The position numbers and the translations under genes were made by a program. A model generated the notes under the pieces. That model was not told the DNA's origin. It made no database searches and saw only the letters and a list, made by a program, of their open reading frames with translations. Of a DNA stretch of 64,000 nucleotides, positions 1 through 12,554 are shown piece by piece. This stretch comes from Halichoerus grypus (Eukaryota > Chordata > Mammalia > Carnivora > Phocidae): the NCBI RefSeq assembly GCF_964656455.1, contig NC_135715.1, positions 76,893,414-76,957,413 on the forward strand, read 5' to 3'. Positions within the stretch are counted from its first letter, which is position 1, and the number at the start of each line of letters is the position of its first letter.

Positions 1-1189
1 GAATTGTGTTAGGTTTGCACATTATAATTAGGTACATTTAATAACAACATTACATGTTCAATCAGGAAAATTTAAACGCCATGTTGACCTAAAGTGAAAG
101 CAAGGCATAAATCAACCTTGAACATAGGCTCTGTGCCTCAGTGGGGCCTCTCATGACCACCCACACATCTAAAGTAGTCCTTGACTTCAAATACACTCAC
201 AACCCATGTATACTGCTTTTTTTTTTCTATTTTAATGAACTCCATTAATTGCCTTTTTATTTCTTATCCTAAGTTCCAATTACATTAGTCAATGGCTATT
301 TTTATATCTCCTTTTTCACCATTTTATCCTCTACCTAGCTTATGTAGGGATTATATAAATACTAAACAATTTTTGAAAACCTACTTGTGACATCAGGGAA
401 ATCAGGGTACATATTAAAAAATCAGGGTACATATTAAAAAATGTGCTGAAGGGCTCAAACAATATTTTAAACAGGCAAGATGATATTCTTTACATTCCAT
501 TGTAATGTGGTTTGGGGAAGGTTGAGAACAACTTATTTTAATTTGATGATTGACATGAACAGCTTGCTGACATGAAACAGAGTGAAAGGAGCCCTCATTT
601 GGCTGTGGGTAAAAATGTGAGCAGGACTGACCAAAAACCCATCAAGGAATTATGTGAGTTCCCCCACACCATTGTAGATAGGTCTTCCAGAAGCCAAAGC
701 CAGCCAGGGATTTATTCAACTGTGAATCAAATTGATTTGTTTCTTTGTTTGCAGTGTTTACTTTTTAAAATTTGACTTTAAATATTTTACATGGGTCACC
801 CTCTTCAGCTCATTCTTGTTCCCTCCATTGCTTATGCTTTAAACTCAGCTGCTACAAAGTATATTGCCTGACCTCTGAAAGCTGGGGATTTGCCATTGCA
901 ACCTTTGATTGTGGCTATCTATACTTTTAGAGGCTAAGTAAGGTTTTGTATTAGTCTTAGTTGCATGTCTTTCTCTTCCTCTAGGCTGAAATTTTCTTTG
1001 GGAAATCAGTCCAATTATATAAGCACAGACAGAAAATTTATATTCCTGTTCAAAACATCCCTTGGGACCACTGAATCTCTAACTTGTTGGTTTACTCTTC
1101 AGTTACAAGTCCCTTCTTTGTTTCTGATACCTGGAGACTACACTTTATTTCTTCTAGAGCAGATATGCATTTTTTTCATGTTTTTATAA
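1..1189. other. AT-rich intergenic stretch, no gene recognised
   Basis: No repeat family, exon or RNA gene is recognisable here. Open frames are short (under 75 codons), lack any known domain and are what AT-rich DNA gives by chance. The only local structure is a short tandem duplication at 401-440. Confidence 0.5.
401..440. repeat. 20-bp tandem duplication
   Basis: The unit atcagggtacatattaaaaa occurs twice back to back (401-420 and 421-440) without mismatch, so the duplication is recent, probably by replication slippage. Confidence 0.95.
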
Positions 1190-1635
1190 TATACTGAATA
1201 AGAATTTCACCCCAGATGGGTGGTGAATTTTTTCAACTGCCATTTAGGCATCTATATGAATGATTTATTTTCTTCTCATCAACTCTATTAATGTAGATGA
1301 TAGCATTGACAGACAAATACTGAGCCATTTTTACATTCCTGATAAACTTTCTTGGGCATATTTCATAATTCTTTAAAGACCTTAGCAAACATCAACCACG
1401 TGAAATGAATAGCTCTTGATTTCCTAGGTGCTCAGGGTTATTTATTTCTTAGAAGCTTCATTGAAATCAACTATAAAGCCTCTAGGGCCTTGTTCCATTC
1501 TGTGGGTCAGGTCTTGATTCGTACTTCAATGTCTTCCTTATTTCTTGTTGTATTTCAGTTTTCTACCTTTTCTTGAGATAATTATCATTCTCATTTTCCC
1601 CAGGAAAGTGTGCCATTTCCCCATAGGGTTAAAAT
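1190..1635 (-). mobile_element. Old L1 (L1M) ORF2 fragment, reverse-transcriptase part
   Basis: Read on the minus strand, the stretch follows the middle of mammalian L1 ORF2. Recognisable landmarks on the plus strand are the degraded 'gcatctat-gatgat' and 'gaccatt-ttgcattcct' blocks and the 'ggtagaattc-accagtgaagcc' block, here decayed to cttcattgaaatcaactataaagcc. No reading frame survives. There are no visible ends or target-site duplications, and divergence is high, so it is an ancient fragment. The subfamily is not assigned. Confidence 0.6.
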
Positions 1636-1639
1636 ATGT

Positions 1640-2265
1640 GGGCGTAGGAGAGTTAGGTCAGCAAAAATGGCCCAGGAGGCAGCTCTGAGTGCCTGTGCCT
1701 CCACAGAAACATCAAGAAATCAAGCAGAAACAGAACCAACTTTGTTAGAACTCTGAAAAATGGTCAAAAGTTTACAGCATCCAACTGAATCCTGAATCAA
1801 GGAAAAGGCAACTTGAAAATAGTAGGAAAGCTTTGTGGTATTTTTAATTCCCTTTATCCCACTCCCTCCTGGCTCACAATACTTTTGAAGATGGCAGCCC
1901 ACATTCCCTGTGTGGGATTCTGATACCTGACTCTGGAGGAGGCACCACAGATCATAGTCACAAATAATTGTGCTTCTCTGTTTTACCTTGTCTGGGGGAT
2001 CCTGGAACTCACTTAGGGTGGAAAAACCTTTTGAGCAGTCCTCAAAAACATTGTAGGTTAACTGAACAGCTCACAACAATCCTGGGCACAAAGTTAAGAT
2101 ATTTAGATATTTAAAACAAGAGGATGCTAAAACAACATAGTCTTAAACAATCAATGGGTTAAAGAGGAAGCTACAAGAGAAATTAGAAAAAAAAAATCTT
2201 AGAGATAAATAAAAATGAAAACATGACATACCAAAATGCAAGGGGTGAAGCCTAAATGCCACTGA
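1640..2265 (+). mobile_element. Possible old L1 5' UTR joined to ORF2 fragment
   Basis: The segment from about 1640 resembles the L1M 5' UTR start (gcaaaaatggcccaggaggc, then cacagaaacatcaa). From about 2090 it resembles plus-strand ORF2 (gttaaagaggaagctacaagagaaatta, aaatgaaaacatgacatacc). If both are right, ORF1 and the start of ORF2 are missing, so it is an internally deleted or composite copy. The call rests on memory of family sequence and needs an alignment. Confidence 0.45.
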
Positions 2266-2591
2266 ATCGTTCACTTTAAAATGATTATAATTTTGTTTTG
2301 TTAATTTCATGCCAATAGAATATATGTTAAGATTTATAAGTATAAAATTGTATACATTGTATTATTTTCAGATTCAATTCTGACAGAAACCTATATTTAA
2401 CACATTTTGGATAAATAATAGTTTGTGCATCTCTCCTTTTTGCATGTGTCTTACTCAAGGATTTATTTTCTTTTTTTCTGAAATACATCCCCTAATACAT
2501 ATTTTAGAAAAGGTCAATAATTGATAGAGTTTTTGTCATATGCATGTATAATGTTATCCTTTAAGTTTCACCCTTTAAACAAAGTTTGGCT

Positions 2592-2790
2592 GGGGCACCT
2601 GGGTGGCTCAGTCGTTAAGCGTCTGCCTTCAGCTCAGGTCATGATCCCAAGGTCCTGGGATCGAGCCCCATATCGGGCTCCCTGCTCAGCGGGAAGTCTG
2701 CTTCTCCCTCTCCCCCTCCCCATGCTTGTGTTCCCTCTCTCTCTGTGTCTCTCTCTGTCAAATAAATAAATAAAATCTTTAAAAAAAAAA
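2592..2790 (+). mobile_element. Carnivore tRNA-Lys SINE (SINEC type)
   Basis: Complete SINE: the head (ggggcacctgggtggctcag) carries the RNA polymerase III A box, a B-box region sits at gggatcgagcccc, then come a CT-rich stretch, aaataaataaataaaatcttt and an A tail. A perfect 15-bp target-site duplication (aaacaaagtttggct, 2577-2591 and 2791-2805) flanks it. The sequence is close to the other intact SINEs here, so it is a fairly recent insertion. Confidence 0.97.
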
Positions 2791-3304
2791 AAACAAAGTT
2801 TGGCTGAATGTCTTAGCTTAAGATTCTAAGTTCAAAGTTACTTTCCCTCAGAATATGGAAGGAATGACCCCCCCCCCCCATTGTCTTCTGGTAACTAGTG
2901 TTGCCAAGAAGCTTAATGTCCACCTGCCCCTCCTTGATTTTTAAATAATCTATTCCTTCCCTCTGGGAAATTTTAAGATTTCCTTGTGTTTGTAGGGAGG
3001 ATTGTTTGTTTGCTTTATAAACTCAACTTAGAACCCAATTGCTTTTTCAATCTGAAAATTCATCTCTTCATTATTATAAATATTCTTTTATTGATTCTTT
3101 AAATGTTTATTCATCACATTTCCCCCTACTGACATTGCTTTTAATTAGATATTCTTTTATAAAGATAATTCTTTATTTAATTAGATATGCTTCTAATTGG
3201 ATATTCTAGTTTTATTCTATATTTCCCTTTTATAATCTCTCTCTATGCATCTGTACAACATTCTAGGAAAGTTCTCTCACTTAATTCTTCATCCCACTAA
3301 ATAT

Positions 3305-4035
<731 letters not shown>

Positions 4036-4053
4036 TAGAAATGCATTATTTTA

Positions 4054-4270
4054 GGGGCACTTGGGTGACTCAGTTGGTTAAATGTGGGACTCTTGATTTC
4101 AGTTCAGGCCACGATTTCATGGATAGTGGGATTGAGCCCCATGGGGGAGGGGGAGGGCTCTCTGCTCATCAGGGAGTCTGCTTGAAGATTTTCTTCCTCT
4201 GCCCCTACCCCCATGTGTGCCTGCAAGCGTGTCCTTTCTCTCTCTCTCAAATAAATAAATCTTAAAAAAA
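4054..4270 (+). mobile_element. Older-type carnivore SINE
   Basis: The head ggggcacttgggtgactcag followed by an 'actcttgatttc' tRNA-Lys-like block is an older Can-SINE form than the 'cgtctgccttcggctc' copies. It ends in aaataaataaatcttaaaaaaa. The flanks match perfectly over 17 bp (agaaatgcattatttta, 4037-4053 and 4271-4287). Confidence 0.96.
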
Positions 4271-5089
4271 AGAAATGCATTATTTTAAAGCTCTATTTCA
4301 CCATTCTATAAATTTTGTTTCTTCGGGTGTAAGCTCTTCAGTTTGTTGACTGTCTCATTTTCATGGTGAATTTTGAAACCGAGATGCCCTGTTTCATTTA
4401 CCTGTTGTATATGTATATGGCAGCCTGCAAGCAAGGGAGGCAGAGTATGGTGCTATAGCTCTATAGCTCATATTCAGCCTTTTAATAGGTGAGAGAGGCG
4501 GAAGTTCTGATGAGCCGTCCAACAGGGTATAGTGACTAGTCTTCTGTGTATGTTCTCCAGGGTCCTCCCAGCAATTTTCACTGCCATGTGTCTTTCTGAC
4601 CCACTGTGTCCCAGGTAACGGTGGACTTCTCAGTCACTGTAGCCTAGCCAAAGCTGTGAGGAGAGAAGCTGTGTAGAGTTTGAACACTGATGACTTCTGA
4701 TGTAGTACCTCCAGAAAACCCTCTGCAAATTTCTGCTGGATTCCCTTCCTCCAACGGCACCTCTCCCCTGTGGGTGGGGAATACTCTCAGTCTTACTGCA
4801 GTACTTAATTTTGCTGCAACTGTCTCATGCACAATTTCAGCCATCGTTTTATTTTTCAGTCTGATTCTATTTATTTTACAATGGAGATTCTTCATAGCCT
4901 CTGGTTTCCCTTTTGTGTTACAATGAGATTGCAAATTTTAATATTATTTTCTGTGTTATCTAGGGATTTTGCAGCAAGAGAAGAAGGTTGTAGCACATGC
5001 TTAATCAGCAATCTTGAGAAAGAAATTTGGTCTTTCTTTCTAAAAGAGTTACTAACTATATAATAAACCACCATCATAATACCAAAACA

Positions 5090-5550
5090 TATTTCCTTTA
5101 TTCTCTGTAACTTTCAAGACATCCTTACCAATCTTACATGGCTCTTACTTACCCAACTTTCTTTGTTTCCTTCACTTTATCTTCCTTCATTGTCTTTATT
5201 ACATAGAAGTGATCCTTGTCTTCACACATTTTCTCTTCCCTTTGGGACCTCACTGTTTTTATTGTCTTCCTTGCTCACTTGGCTTCAACCAGGCTGGTCT
5301 TTGCCTTTCTCCAACTTATCAAGCAAGCACCTGCCTCAAAGCTTCCACATTTACTTTTCCCTGACTGAGATGCTCTTTCTTCAATTCTTGATTTGCATAT
5401 CACCTTCTCAGTGAGTGTTGTCTAATTAAAACTGCAATCCTGTCCAACCTTCCTAATGCTCTCTCCCTGCTTTATCATCACCAGTCTCATCTTTGTCTAT
5501 TTCTTGGTTAATTTATTCCTCTCACAACCTGTATTGGAATCAAGGGCCAA
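5090..5550 (-). mobile_element. L2 fragment
   Basis: Plus-strand text follows the reverse complement of L2: 'gggacctcactg', 'ggcttcaaccaggctgg', 'caagcacctgcctcaaagc', 'ctgagatgctctttcttcaattct'. This is the classic L2 block of 'tggcctccttgctgttcctc...tgcctggaatgctcttcc' in decayed form. No coding potential remains. Confidence 0.7.
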
Positions 5551-6309
5551 AGAGAAACCAAATCTACTTACAGTGTTCAGTGAAAGAAGGGTTGGAACTA
5601 TAGGTTGCTTTTAGATTTCAGAATTACCACCAGAGTGATAAAAGTCATCAAGTAGCCACATTTCTCCACATAGAGTGAATCAAATGTTGCCTTACAGAGG
5701 CATACTGAACCATGTTCCATGGTTCAAAACTTCTTGAGAAGTTCCTACAGACAATCAGCTACAGCTGCTTCCTCTCCATCTCCACCATCCCCTTTTTGTG
5801 ATCAGTTCCAGAATCAGACAAAACTGAGCACAGATTGACAGGAAGATCCACATCTGAAGACATGAAGAGGGGATGGTTCAAAGGAAGGATGAATAATTAT
5901 CCCAATTGACCATTCCAACTGAATTGATTGCAAAATGATACAACAATTTGTGAAAAGAAATTGGTTAACAAGAAGATTTCTTTTAAATAATCATTTACCC
6001 AAAAAGGAGTATTGTCAGATGTTAGGTCTTAATTCTTATTGATCTGGTACATCATGGAGTTTTCTCTTTATTATTTATGTATGTGACAATTATTTGAGAG
6101 TTAAAGCATAAATAACTGCTCATGAGATGACACATTTTTATTCATTTCTCTAAATATCTTATTTTTACCTTTTAATACAATTAAAATTTCAAATATATTG
6201 TTTCAGATTTATAAAATATATTGTTTAGTTTTATAAAATATTGTAGGTTTATAAAACAAATGTTGGAACAAAATAATTGACCAGCAATAGTGAGTTAGTG
6301 GAAAATATT
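5551..6309. other. Repeat-poor stretch, nothing recognised
   Basis: No family match, long frame or RNA structure is seen. A short imperfect palindrome (gaaccatg-ttc-catggttc, 5707-5725) is the only local symmetry. 6180-6260 is very AT-rich with recurring ttataaaatat words. Confidence 0.5.
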
Positions 6310-6600
6310 TTAAACATCTTTTTTTTTTAACTCTTTTAAATTTTATTATGTTGTGTTAGTCACCATACAATACATCATTAGTTTTTGATGTGGTGATCCA
6401 CAATCCATTGTTTTCGTATAACACCCAGTGCTCCATGCAGTACGTGCCCTTCTTAATACCCATCACCAGGCTAACCAATCCCCCCTCCCCCATCCCCTCT
6501 AAAACCCTGTTTGTTTCTTAGAGTCCATAGTGTCTCATGGTTCATCTCTCCCACTGATTCCCCCCCACCCTTCATTTTTCCCTTCCTTCTCCTAATGTCT
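6310..6600 (-). mobile_element. Carnivore L1 3' UTR tail, 5'-truncated
   Basis: Poly(T) at 6319-6329 is followed by the distal 3' UTR module of the young carnivore L1: 'aatacatcattagtttttgatg', 'aacacccagtgctccatgca', 'cccatcaccaggctaacc', then the C-rich tract at 6478-6500. The same module forms the extreme 3' end of the full-length L1 at 37.3-44.5 kb. No ORF2 sequence is included. Confidence 0.92.
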
Positions 6601-6779
6601 TAAATGAGGAATTAGTTGGGACAAACTAAAGTTTCAGTGATAGAGAATTAGTAGGCACAAACATAACCTTAATAATATCATATTTATTAGAACCACTTAT
6701 TAGAACAACTTAAATATACAAAGGTAGGTTATTATTTGGGACAATCTAAATGTCTAGCAATAGAACTGTATTTAGGAAA

Positions 6780-7255
6780 AAGAATGGATTGATGTCATGT
6801 CCATGCTCAGAACCTTTGAATGGATTCCAATTGTATGTAGGATGAAATCCAAAATATTTATAATTGCCTATAGGATATTCCATGATTTGTCCCCTTACTA
6901 CTCTCATAAATCCCAAACTGCATCCTTCCCACACTCACCCTCTGGCTAGCTGATCCTTTAACATCCTGGAATGTACTGAGCACTCACAGCACCTATAGGC
7001 CCATTGCACATGATGTATTCTTCATTTGAAAACATTTTTCCCTCACTTTTTTGCCTGCATTTTCCCATTATAGCTCCTTTTTCCTTTGTGTGTATGATTA
7101 TTTTATAAAAATATGTATCTTCCACCAGACTATACATTGAGGGCAGGAACTCCTCATGTATTGTTCACCATTGTCTCCCATGTCTGGCATAACACCCAAC
7201 ACATTACAGGTACCTAGGAAACAATTATTGAATATGTGAACAAATGAAGAAATAA
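6780..7255 (-). mobile_element. L2 fragment
   Basis: Reverse complement of L2: 'aatggattccaattgtatgtaggatgaaatcc' (decayed 'atggctccccat...agagtaaaagcc'), 'gcctataggatattccatgatttgtcccc', 'actatacattgagggcaggaactc', and the end 'gtacctaggaaacaattattgaatatgtgaacaaatgaa'. The order of blocks is that of a continuous L2 3' half. Confidence 0.8.
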
Positions 7256-7739
7256 ATAAGCAAATTAAATCTCTAATTTTACAACTAAATACTTGAAAAG
7301 TATGTAAAACATGTTTCCATAGCAAAAGAAATTATATATAGAATAGGAAGGTATATCCTAAGGTCTTAATAATGATTATCACTGGGTAAACGAGATAAAG
7401 AATATAATTTTCCATTGTTTTCCATTGTTTTATTTATCTATTTTGGGGAAATTAACATGTATTGTTTTGAAATTAAAAACATAATTAAAAAACCCTAAAT
7501 ATAAATCCTATTGTTAGACATTTTTTATTACTAACCCAAATTGTTAGACATTCACTATTATTATTATTTGCCATTAAAAATAATACATAATGAGAATCAG
7601 TTACTAAAAATTCAGAATCAATTACTAAAAATTCAAATTTTCTGGAAGAGCAGAAAAATTCTTGAAGTAGGTGAAAGAGTAAAGATACAAAAATATGGCA
7701 AACCAAACCATTTCAGCAGTGTCTAGTGCAAGGCCAAAT
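7256..7739. other. AT-rich stretch with a 21-bp tandem duplication
   Basis: No gene or family is recognised. A 21-bp unit beginning agaatca(g/a)ttac occurs twice (7593-7613, 7614-7634, one mismatch). A shorter doubling, ttccattgtt, is near 7410-7430. Confidence 0.5.
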
Positions 7740-7880
7740 GCTTTTAAATATGACCTTGGGCCAAACACTTGCTCAATCACTTAGCTGTACGTATTTTCTA
7801 TGCCTGTTTCTCTATCTGAAAAGTTGGATGACCTCACAGGTTTTGTGAGAAATAAATTATGTATGACATGTAAATATTCT
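7740..7880 (+). mobile_element. Possible MIR fragment
   Basis: 'gaccttgggccaaacact', 'ctgtttctctatctgaaaag' and 'ttttgtgagaaataaattatgtatgacatgtaaa' line up in order with the MIR core and 3' half (tgaccttgggcaagt, cctcatctgtaaaa, gtgaggattaaatga). Strongly diverged. Confidence 0.5.
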
Positions 7881-7915
7881 TAGAATTATTGGTTAGTACA
7901 AAAATGACTGGGTTT

Positions 7916-7985
7916 TCAATAGTGTCCCTCAAAAATTGATATTCACCTAGGACTTCAGAATGTGACCTTATTAGGAATTATACAG
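7916..7985 (+). mobile_element. MLT1-type MaLR LTR, 5' fragment
   Basis: 'gtgtccctcaaaaattgatattc' followed by 'ttcagaatgtgaccttattagg' is the diagnostic start of MLT1 LTRs (ERVL-MaLR endogenous retrovirus class). It is cut at about 7985 by L1 sequence. It is a solo LTR scrap with no internal genes. Confidence 0.6.
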
Positions 7986-8455
7986 TATTAGTCCTTTTGT
8001 GTCTTGCTTTTTCACTTAGCATAATGTCATACAGGTTCAGCCATGTTGTAGCATGTGTCCGAATTTCCTTAGCTTTTAAGGCTGAATAACATTCCTAGTA
8101 TTTATTACCATCCTTTGTTTATCCCTTCATCCATTGTTGGACATTTGGGTTGTTTTCATCTTTTGGCTATTATGAATTATGCTGCTATGAACATTTGTAT
8201 AAAGGTTTTGTGTGGAAATGTGTTTTCATCTGTCTTGGATGTATATCAAAGAAAGGAATTGCTGAGTCATATGGTAACTTCATGATGAAACTGCCAGAAT
8301 GTGTACTTGATTGCATTTCCTTGATAACTAATGATGTTGATCATCTTTTTATGTGCTTGTGGTCATTTATATATGTTCTTTGGAGAAATGTGTATTCAAA
8401 TCCTTAGCCCATTTTTCAATTGGAGTTGTATCTGTTTGTTTTTGAATTGTAAGAC
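7986..8455 (-). mobile_element. Old L1 ORF2 C-terminal fragment
   Basis: Minus-strand L1: 'cttgctttttcacttagcataatgtc', 'cagccatgttgtagcatgtgtc', 'ggacatttgggttgttttcatcttttggctattatgaat', 'aatgatgttgatcatcttttt' and 'tccttagcccatttttcaattggagttg' run in correct order through the end of ORF2. Frames are broken. The element is old (L1M class). Confidence 0.85.
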
Positions 8456-10879
8456 TTCTTATACTCTGATTATTTCATATCTCAATGTTACTAATTTTAC
8501 TTTCTCCAGGGTCAGTTCTGGTCATGTTTTGTCATATGCTTTAAAATTTTATTTTTTCCCTGTGATTTGTCCTTTAGATATATATATAATTCTATTATCT
8601 TATACTTTATGTCAAAGAGTTGATTTTTAAAAAATTTCCATGAGTGAAAATTGTGTAATCTAAAAATTGTCCAGGGATACAAGTACAATCTGTCAAAAAA
8701 ATTTACACTTACTTTAACTTGCTGTGATATTTGAAAGGTTCATAATGTTCTCCCTCAGCTTGATTTAAATTGTTCTTATAAATATAATAATTAATTAACT
8801 TCTGGAGTTTGAGATATAAACTTGGGTTTTATCCTAACTTTAGTGCGAATGAATTATCTTTTTTTTTTTTTTTTTTTTGTATTTCTTTCCAGTGCATTTA
8901 GGAGTGTGTAGTGGGCAGAATTGGAAAGATATCATTCTGCCTTTTCTCTCTGAATCCTTTAGTACTTTTAGATTCAATGGCAGCTATTATAGGGTACTAC
9001 TTTCTAGAGACCACTATGGATTTGATCAGAAGTAAAATAAAGATGATACTTTCAGCCTTCTTTAGTACCTGGGTTGTTTTCTATAATGAAGCAAGTCCTC
9101 TGGACTCTCTTATGCCTTCTCTGGCATGTAATCATAAAACTGGACCAACAGGAAAATGTGTCTTTTGCTCACTCCAGGTCATGATCTTTTAATAGCTGCC
9201 CTCAAAATCCACCATTGATTGTAAAACCTCAAAATAAATTACAGTCATTCAGGACAATTACAACGTGGCTCTATTCTGGAAAATACTTGCCTCATCACCT
9301 CTGGAGAAGTGTTGGTTTTCCTTTTGAAAATGCTACTTTTATAGAACTTAAAGGGTTAACCAATGACATAACTTCAGCTCAAGGAGTGGGAGTAAAGTTT
9401 CTTTAGTTCTCGGGCTAAGTCTGCAACCACTAAACCACACTACTACTCCCTCTAATTACTCCTTTAGGTAATAGGTGTAAAAATATGTTTTTGAGGTGAT
9501 GAGATAAAATTAGAAGTTAGGTTATTGGGTTGAACTTCACATCTATCTTAGCCACTAAGACAAAAATCCACAATGAATAAGTGGGAACAAAGGGTTTCTT
9601 AGCAAAATAAAGTTAATAGAACCTTTAAATAAATTCACACCACAAAACCAAAGGGGTATTTAGGAATTTCTCAGAGACCCCCAAAGTCAGAGGTTTTCTA
9701 GTACTTACTGGAAAATGATACAGTAAAGAAGATAGATGTTTTTTCATACAAAGGAAACTTTTTTTCTAAAATTCTTGGCAATTTTATCATAAGGGTTAGA
9801 GATATCTATACTGTTTGGTTTTGTTCTTTTAAGTTTTAAAATACATATAATAAATTAGGAAGATGTTTTTATTTCTCTATAATAATTTTAGTAATCTTAA
9901 TCTTAAGTAGTCTTAGTATCAAGATTACATAATAAAAAGGACTGGAAAGTTATTCCCAAATGGGAAGTATGGATATTTTGCAACAATTGTCATTAAAAAT
10001 CTAGAAACAGTCTCAGTAGCCTTCTCTGTAGAACTGTCTACATTTCTAATCATGATACAATGAACGTTACTCCTAACACCAGACTTGTGAATGCTAATCA
10101 CATCACTTAGTTATTAATACAGCTGACCAAGTAGGTCAAATCTATTTCAATCCTTGGCCTCAACATTTGTAAAGAAGGGTTATGAATCCTTGTCTTCTCT
10201 ACTTCATGAGCATCATATGAGAATAAAAAATTAAAACCTTTCCAAAATATGTAAAACTTTAAACATTCCAAATTATACTAATAAATTTGAAGTAAAATCT
10301 CTTAAATAAAGGAAGATGAGAGGAAAATACTGCAGAACATTTTGTTGCTTTCCTTTACAATTTGGCCAATCGACATGCTTCTTTATCCCACTAGAGGGTG
10401 GTCTGGTCACCATCAAATTAGAAATGAAAACATATAAGATGTGGAAAACCACTTCATCATAAAACACATGTGCTATACCTCATCTTCTATGATTCAGTTA
10501 CTTGTTGACCCAAGTAGTTTTTCTAATGTCCTTTTCCCTTCCATCTTTTACTTCTCTGGGTTTTTGTTTGTAATCATAGTTCTCTATTACATTTGTATGT
10601 GTAATGTGCATACTGTTGTAAAAGTCTTTGGGAAATTAATAATGCATACTTTTAACTTTAACCTAGTTCTTGGTTCCAAATGAATATGGTGTCAAACCAA
10701 TATAATTAACTGTGTGTTTGGGGAAGTATTATTAACACAGTGTAATGTTACTTTTCAAAAACACAGATGAAAATTTATTAATTTGTGGATGGGTTGAAAA
10801 TTGTTCTGAATTGTTAAAGAGGCTGATTATAGAATTCTGTGGTCCTAAAATTGTAGTTTTATTACTTTAAAAAGAAATC
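8456..10879. other. Repeat-poor intergenic stretch
   Basis: About 2.4 kb with no convincing repeat or gene. A T20 run lies at 8859-8878. 10140-10270 weakly resembles the end of a MIR (tcaacatttgtaaagaagggtt, catatgagaataaaa) but is too decayed to call. Frames up to 99 codons (8331-8630) lie partly over L1-derived or AT-rich sequence and show no domain. Confidence 0.5.
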
Positions 10880-11690
10880 AAGTAAATTCCAGTAAAGATG
10901 AAGTAAGAGAGTTGGATTTAAGAACCCTACTCCCCTTGTTCCCCACACACTCAAACTTAAACAAATATAAATGTGGATAAAAGGAAAACAAACAAACAAA
11001 AAAACCTATGGTTGTATTAGCTAAATGCCTAGAGGTAGTTTCAAGAAGAACCCAAACAGAGCCTTCCATTCTCTCTAAGTTGAGGAGACTGAAATGGAAA
11101 CTCAGGGAGACTAAGCCACCCCTAATTTTTAGGGCAGGACACATAAATGTGGAAGCTGCACAGAGAGAGCTGTAGAGGGGTAGCCTTGGGGTTTACACTG
11201 AGTACTTATCTGTGTATGCATGAGTCAAAATTACCCAAGGCTAGGGGAAAAAAAACAACTAGAAAAGAGAAGGTAGAAAAACTCCTAGGATTCACACAAA
11301 GCTGAGAATAGTTTGTGTTTCCACTGGAGTGCTAAGGCTACTATGACTAGACATGCTATAGCAGTGTGGTCAAATTAGCTGTATATTAAAGACTTCTCTA
11401 GTCCTGACTGACCAAAGCTTAAAAGCAAGTCTGAAAATAATCTGATTTCAAGTAATATAATTACAGGCCAGGAAAAAGAACCAACACTATATATAGGAAT
11501 ACAACAAACTCCAGTGGACAACAATGTAACATTCACAATATCTGCCATTAAATCAAACACTACCAAGCATGTAAAAAAAGTGGAAAAATGTGACTGATAA
11601 TGAGGACAAAATTTAATCATTAGAAATATGCCCAGAAATGACAAAGAAAGGAAACTAGCAAATGAGAATAAATAGCTTTTATAACTATTC
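10880..11690 (+). mobile_element. Old L1 (L1M/L1ME) 5' UTR to ORF1 start
   Basis: Plus-strand order matches an old L1 5' region: 'gttggatttaagaaccc', 'acccaaacagagcc', 'gagtcaaaattacccaagg', 'tagaaaaactcctagg', 'tccagtggacaacaatgtaac' and 'gccattaaatcaaacactaccaagcatgtaaa', the last being the block just before and into ORF1. No open frame persists and both ends are truncated. Confidence 0.65.
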
Positions 11691-11735
11691 TTCTAATTTG
11701 TCCTAGTCTATGATCTTATTAAAAATCCATGAGGT

Positions 11736-11931
11736 GGGGCACCTGGGTGGCTCAGTTGGTTAAGCGACTGCCTTCGGCTCAGGTCATGATCCTGGAGTCC
11801 CTGGATCGAGTCCCGCATCGAGCTCCCTGCTCAGCAGGGAGTCTGCTTCTCCCTCTGACCCTCCCCCCCTCATGTGCTTTCTCTCTCTCTCGTTCTCTCT
11901 CTCTCAAATAAATAAATAAAATCTTTAAAAA
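11736..11931 (+). mobile_element. Carnivore SINE
   Basis: Full SINE with A box (tggctcagttggttaagcg), B-box region (ggatcgagtcccgc), CT-rich tract and aaataaataaataaaatcttt plus A tail. Target-site duplication aaaaatccatg(a/g)ggt (11721-11735; 11932-11946) has one mismatch. Confidence 0.96.
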
Positions 11932-11946
11932 AAAAATCCATGGGGT

Positions 11947-12554
11947 ATCAAGGGGTGAGTCAAGAGGGACTTACTAAAACAATGGACACAAGCAGAGTTA
12001 TCAGGAATTTATCAGACCAAGGTAAAATTATCCCCAGCTAAATCCATCATGAGGTATTGAGGTGTAACAGCTAAAGTAAACAGGCATGTGCTGGGTAATT
12101 CCTATCTGCCACTACATAGACCTACTTCAGAGATATGGGTCTTTGCTCAATACAGTAAATTGCTCCTCATCTAATTCCTATACTCTTGCAGACCCTTCTC
12201 CTGACAATCAACATAGAACTTTCTTCTAGAACAATCAAGATTTTTTCACTCCCTTCTCCACTCTGAGCTCTACTAACATTTCATAACATATAACTTGGCA
12301 TAATGGAAATAAGTGATTTATGTTTTGTTTGTAAACTGAGAAATGATGCCAATAGTAGAAAGGATGGAGATTTTAAAAACACTCTAGAGATTGTGTTTTT
12401 CATGGGCATGATATCTCATTATAGCCCCCACACACACTCAAGGAGGGGATTATACAATGCATGTATACCAGGGTTGGGGAGGAATCTTGGGGGCCATTTT
12501 GGTAGTGCCTACCATGTGAAATGTTGGAAAATAAAATGCTCTATGTCAATACAG
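11947..12554. other. Unassigned stretch, possibly part of an ancient repeat
   Basis: No gene is recognised. The end (12410-12530: 'cacactcaaggaggggattatac', 'accagggttggggaggaatcttgggggccatttt') recalls the end of an ancient mammalian interspersed repeat whose name I cannot give with certainty. The 87-codon frame at 12303-12566 runs through this and has no recognisable domain. Confidence 0.35.
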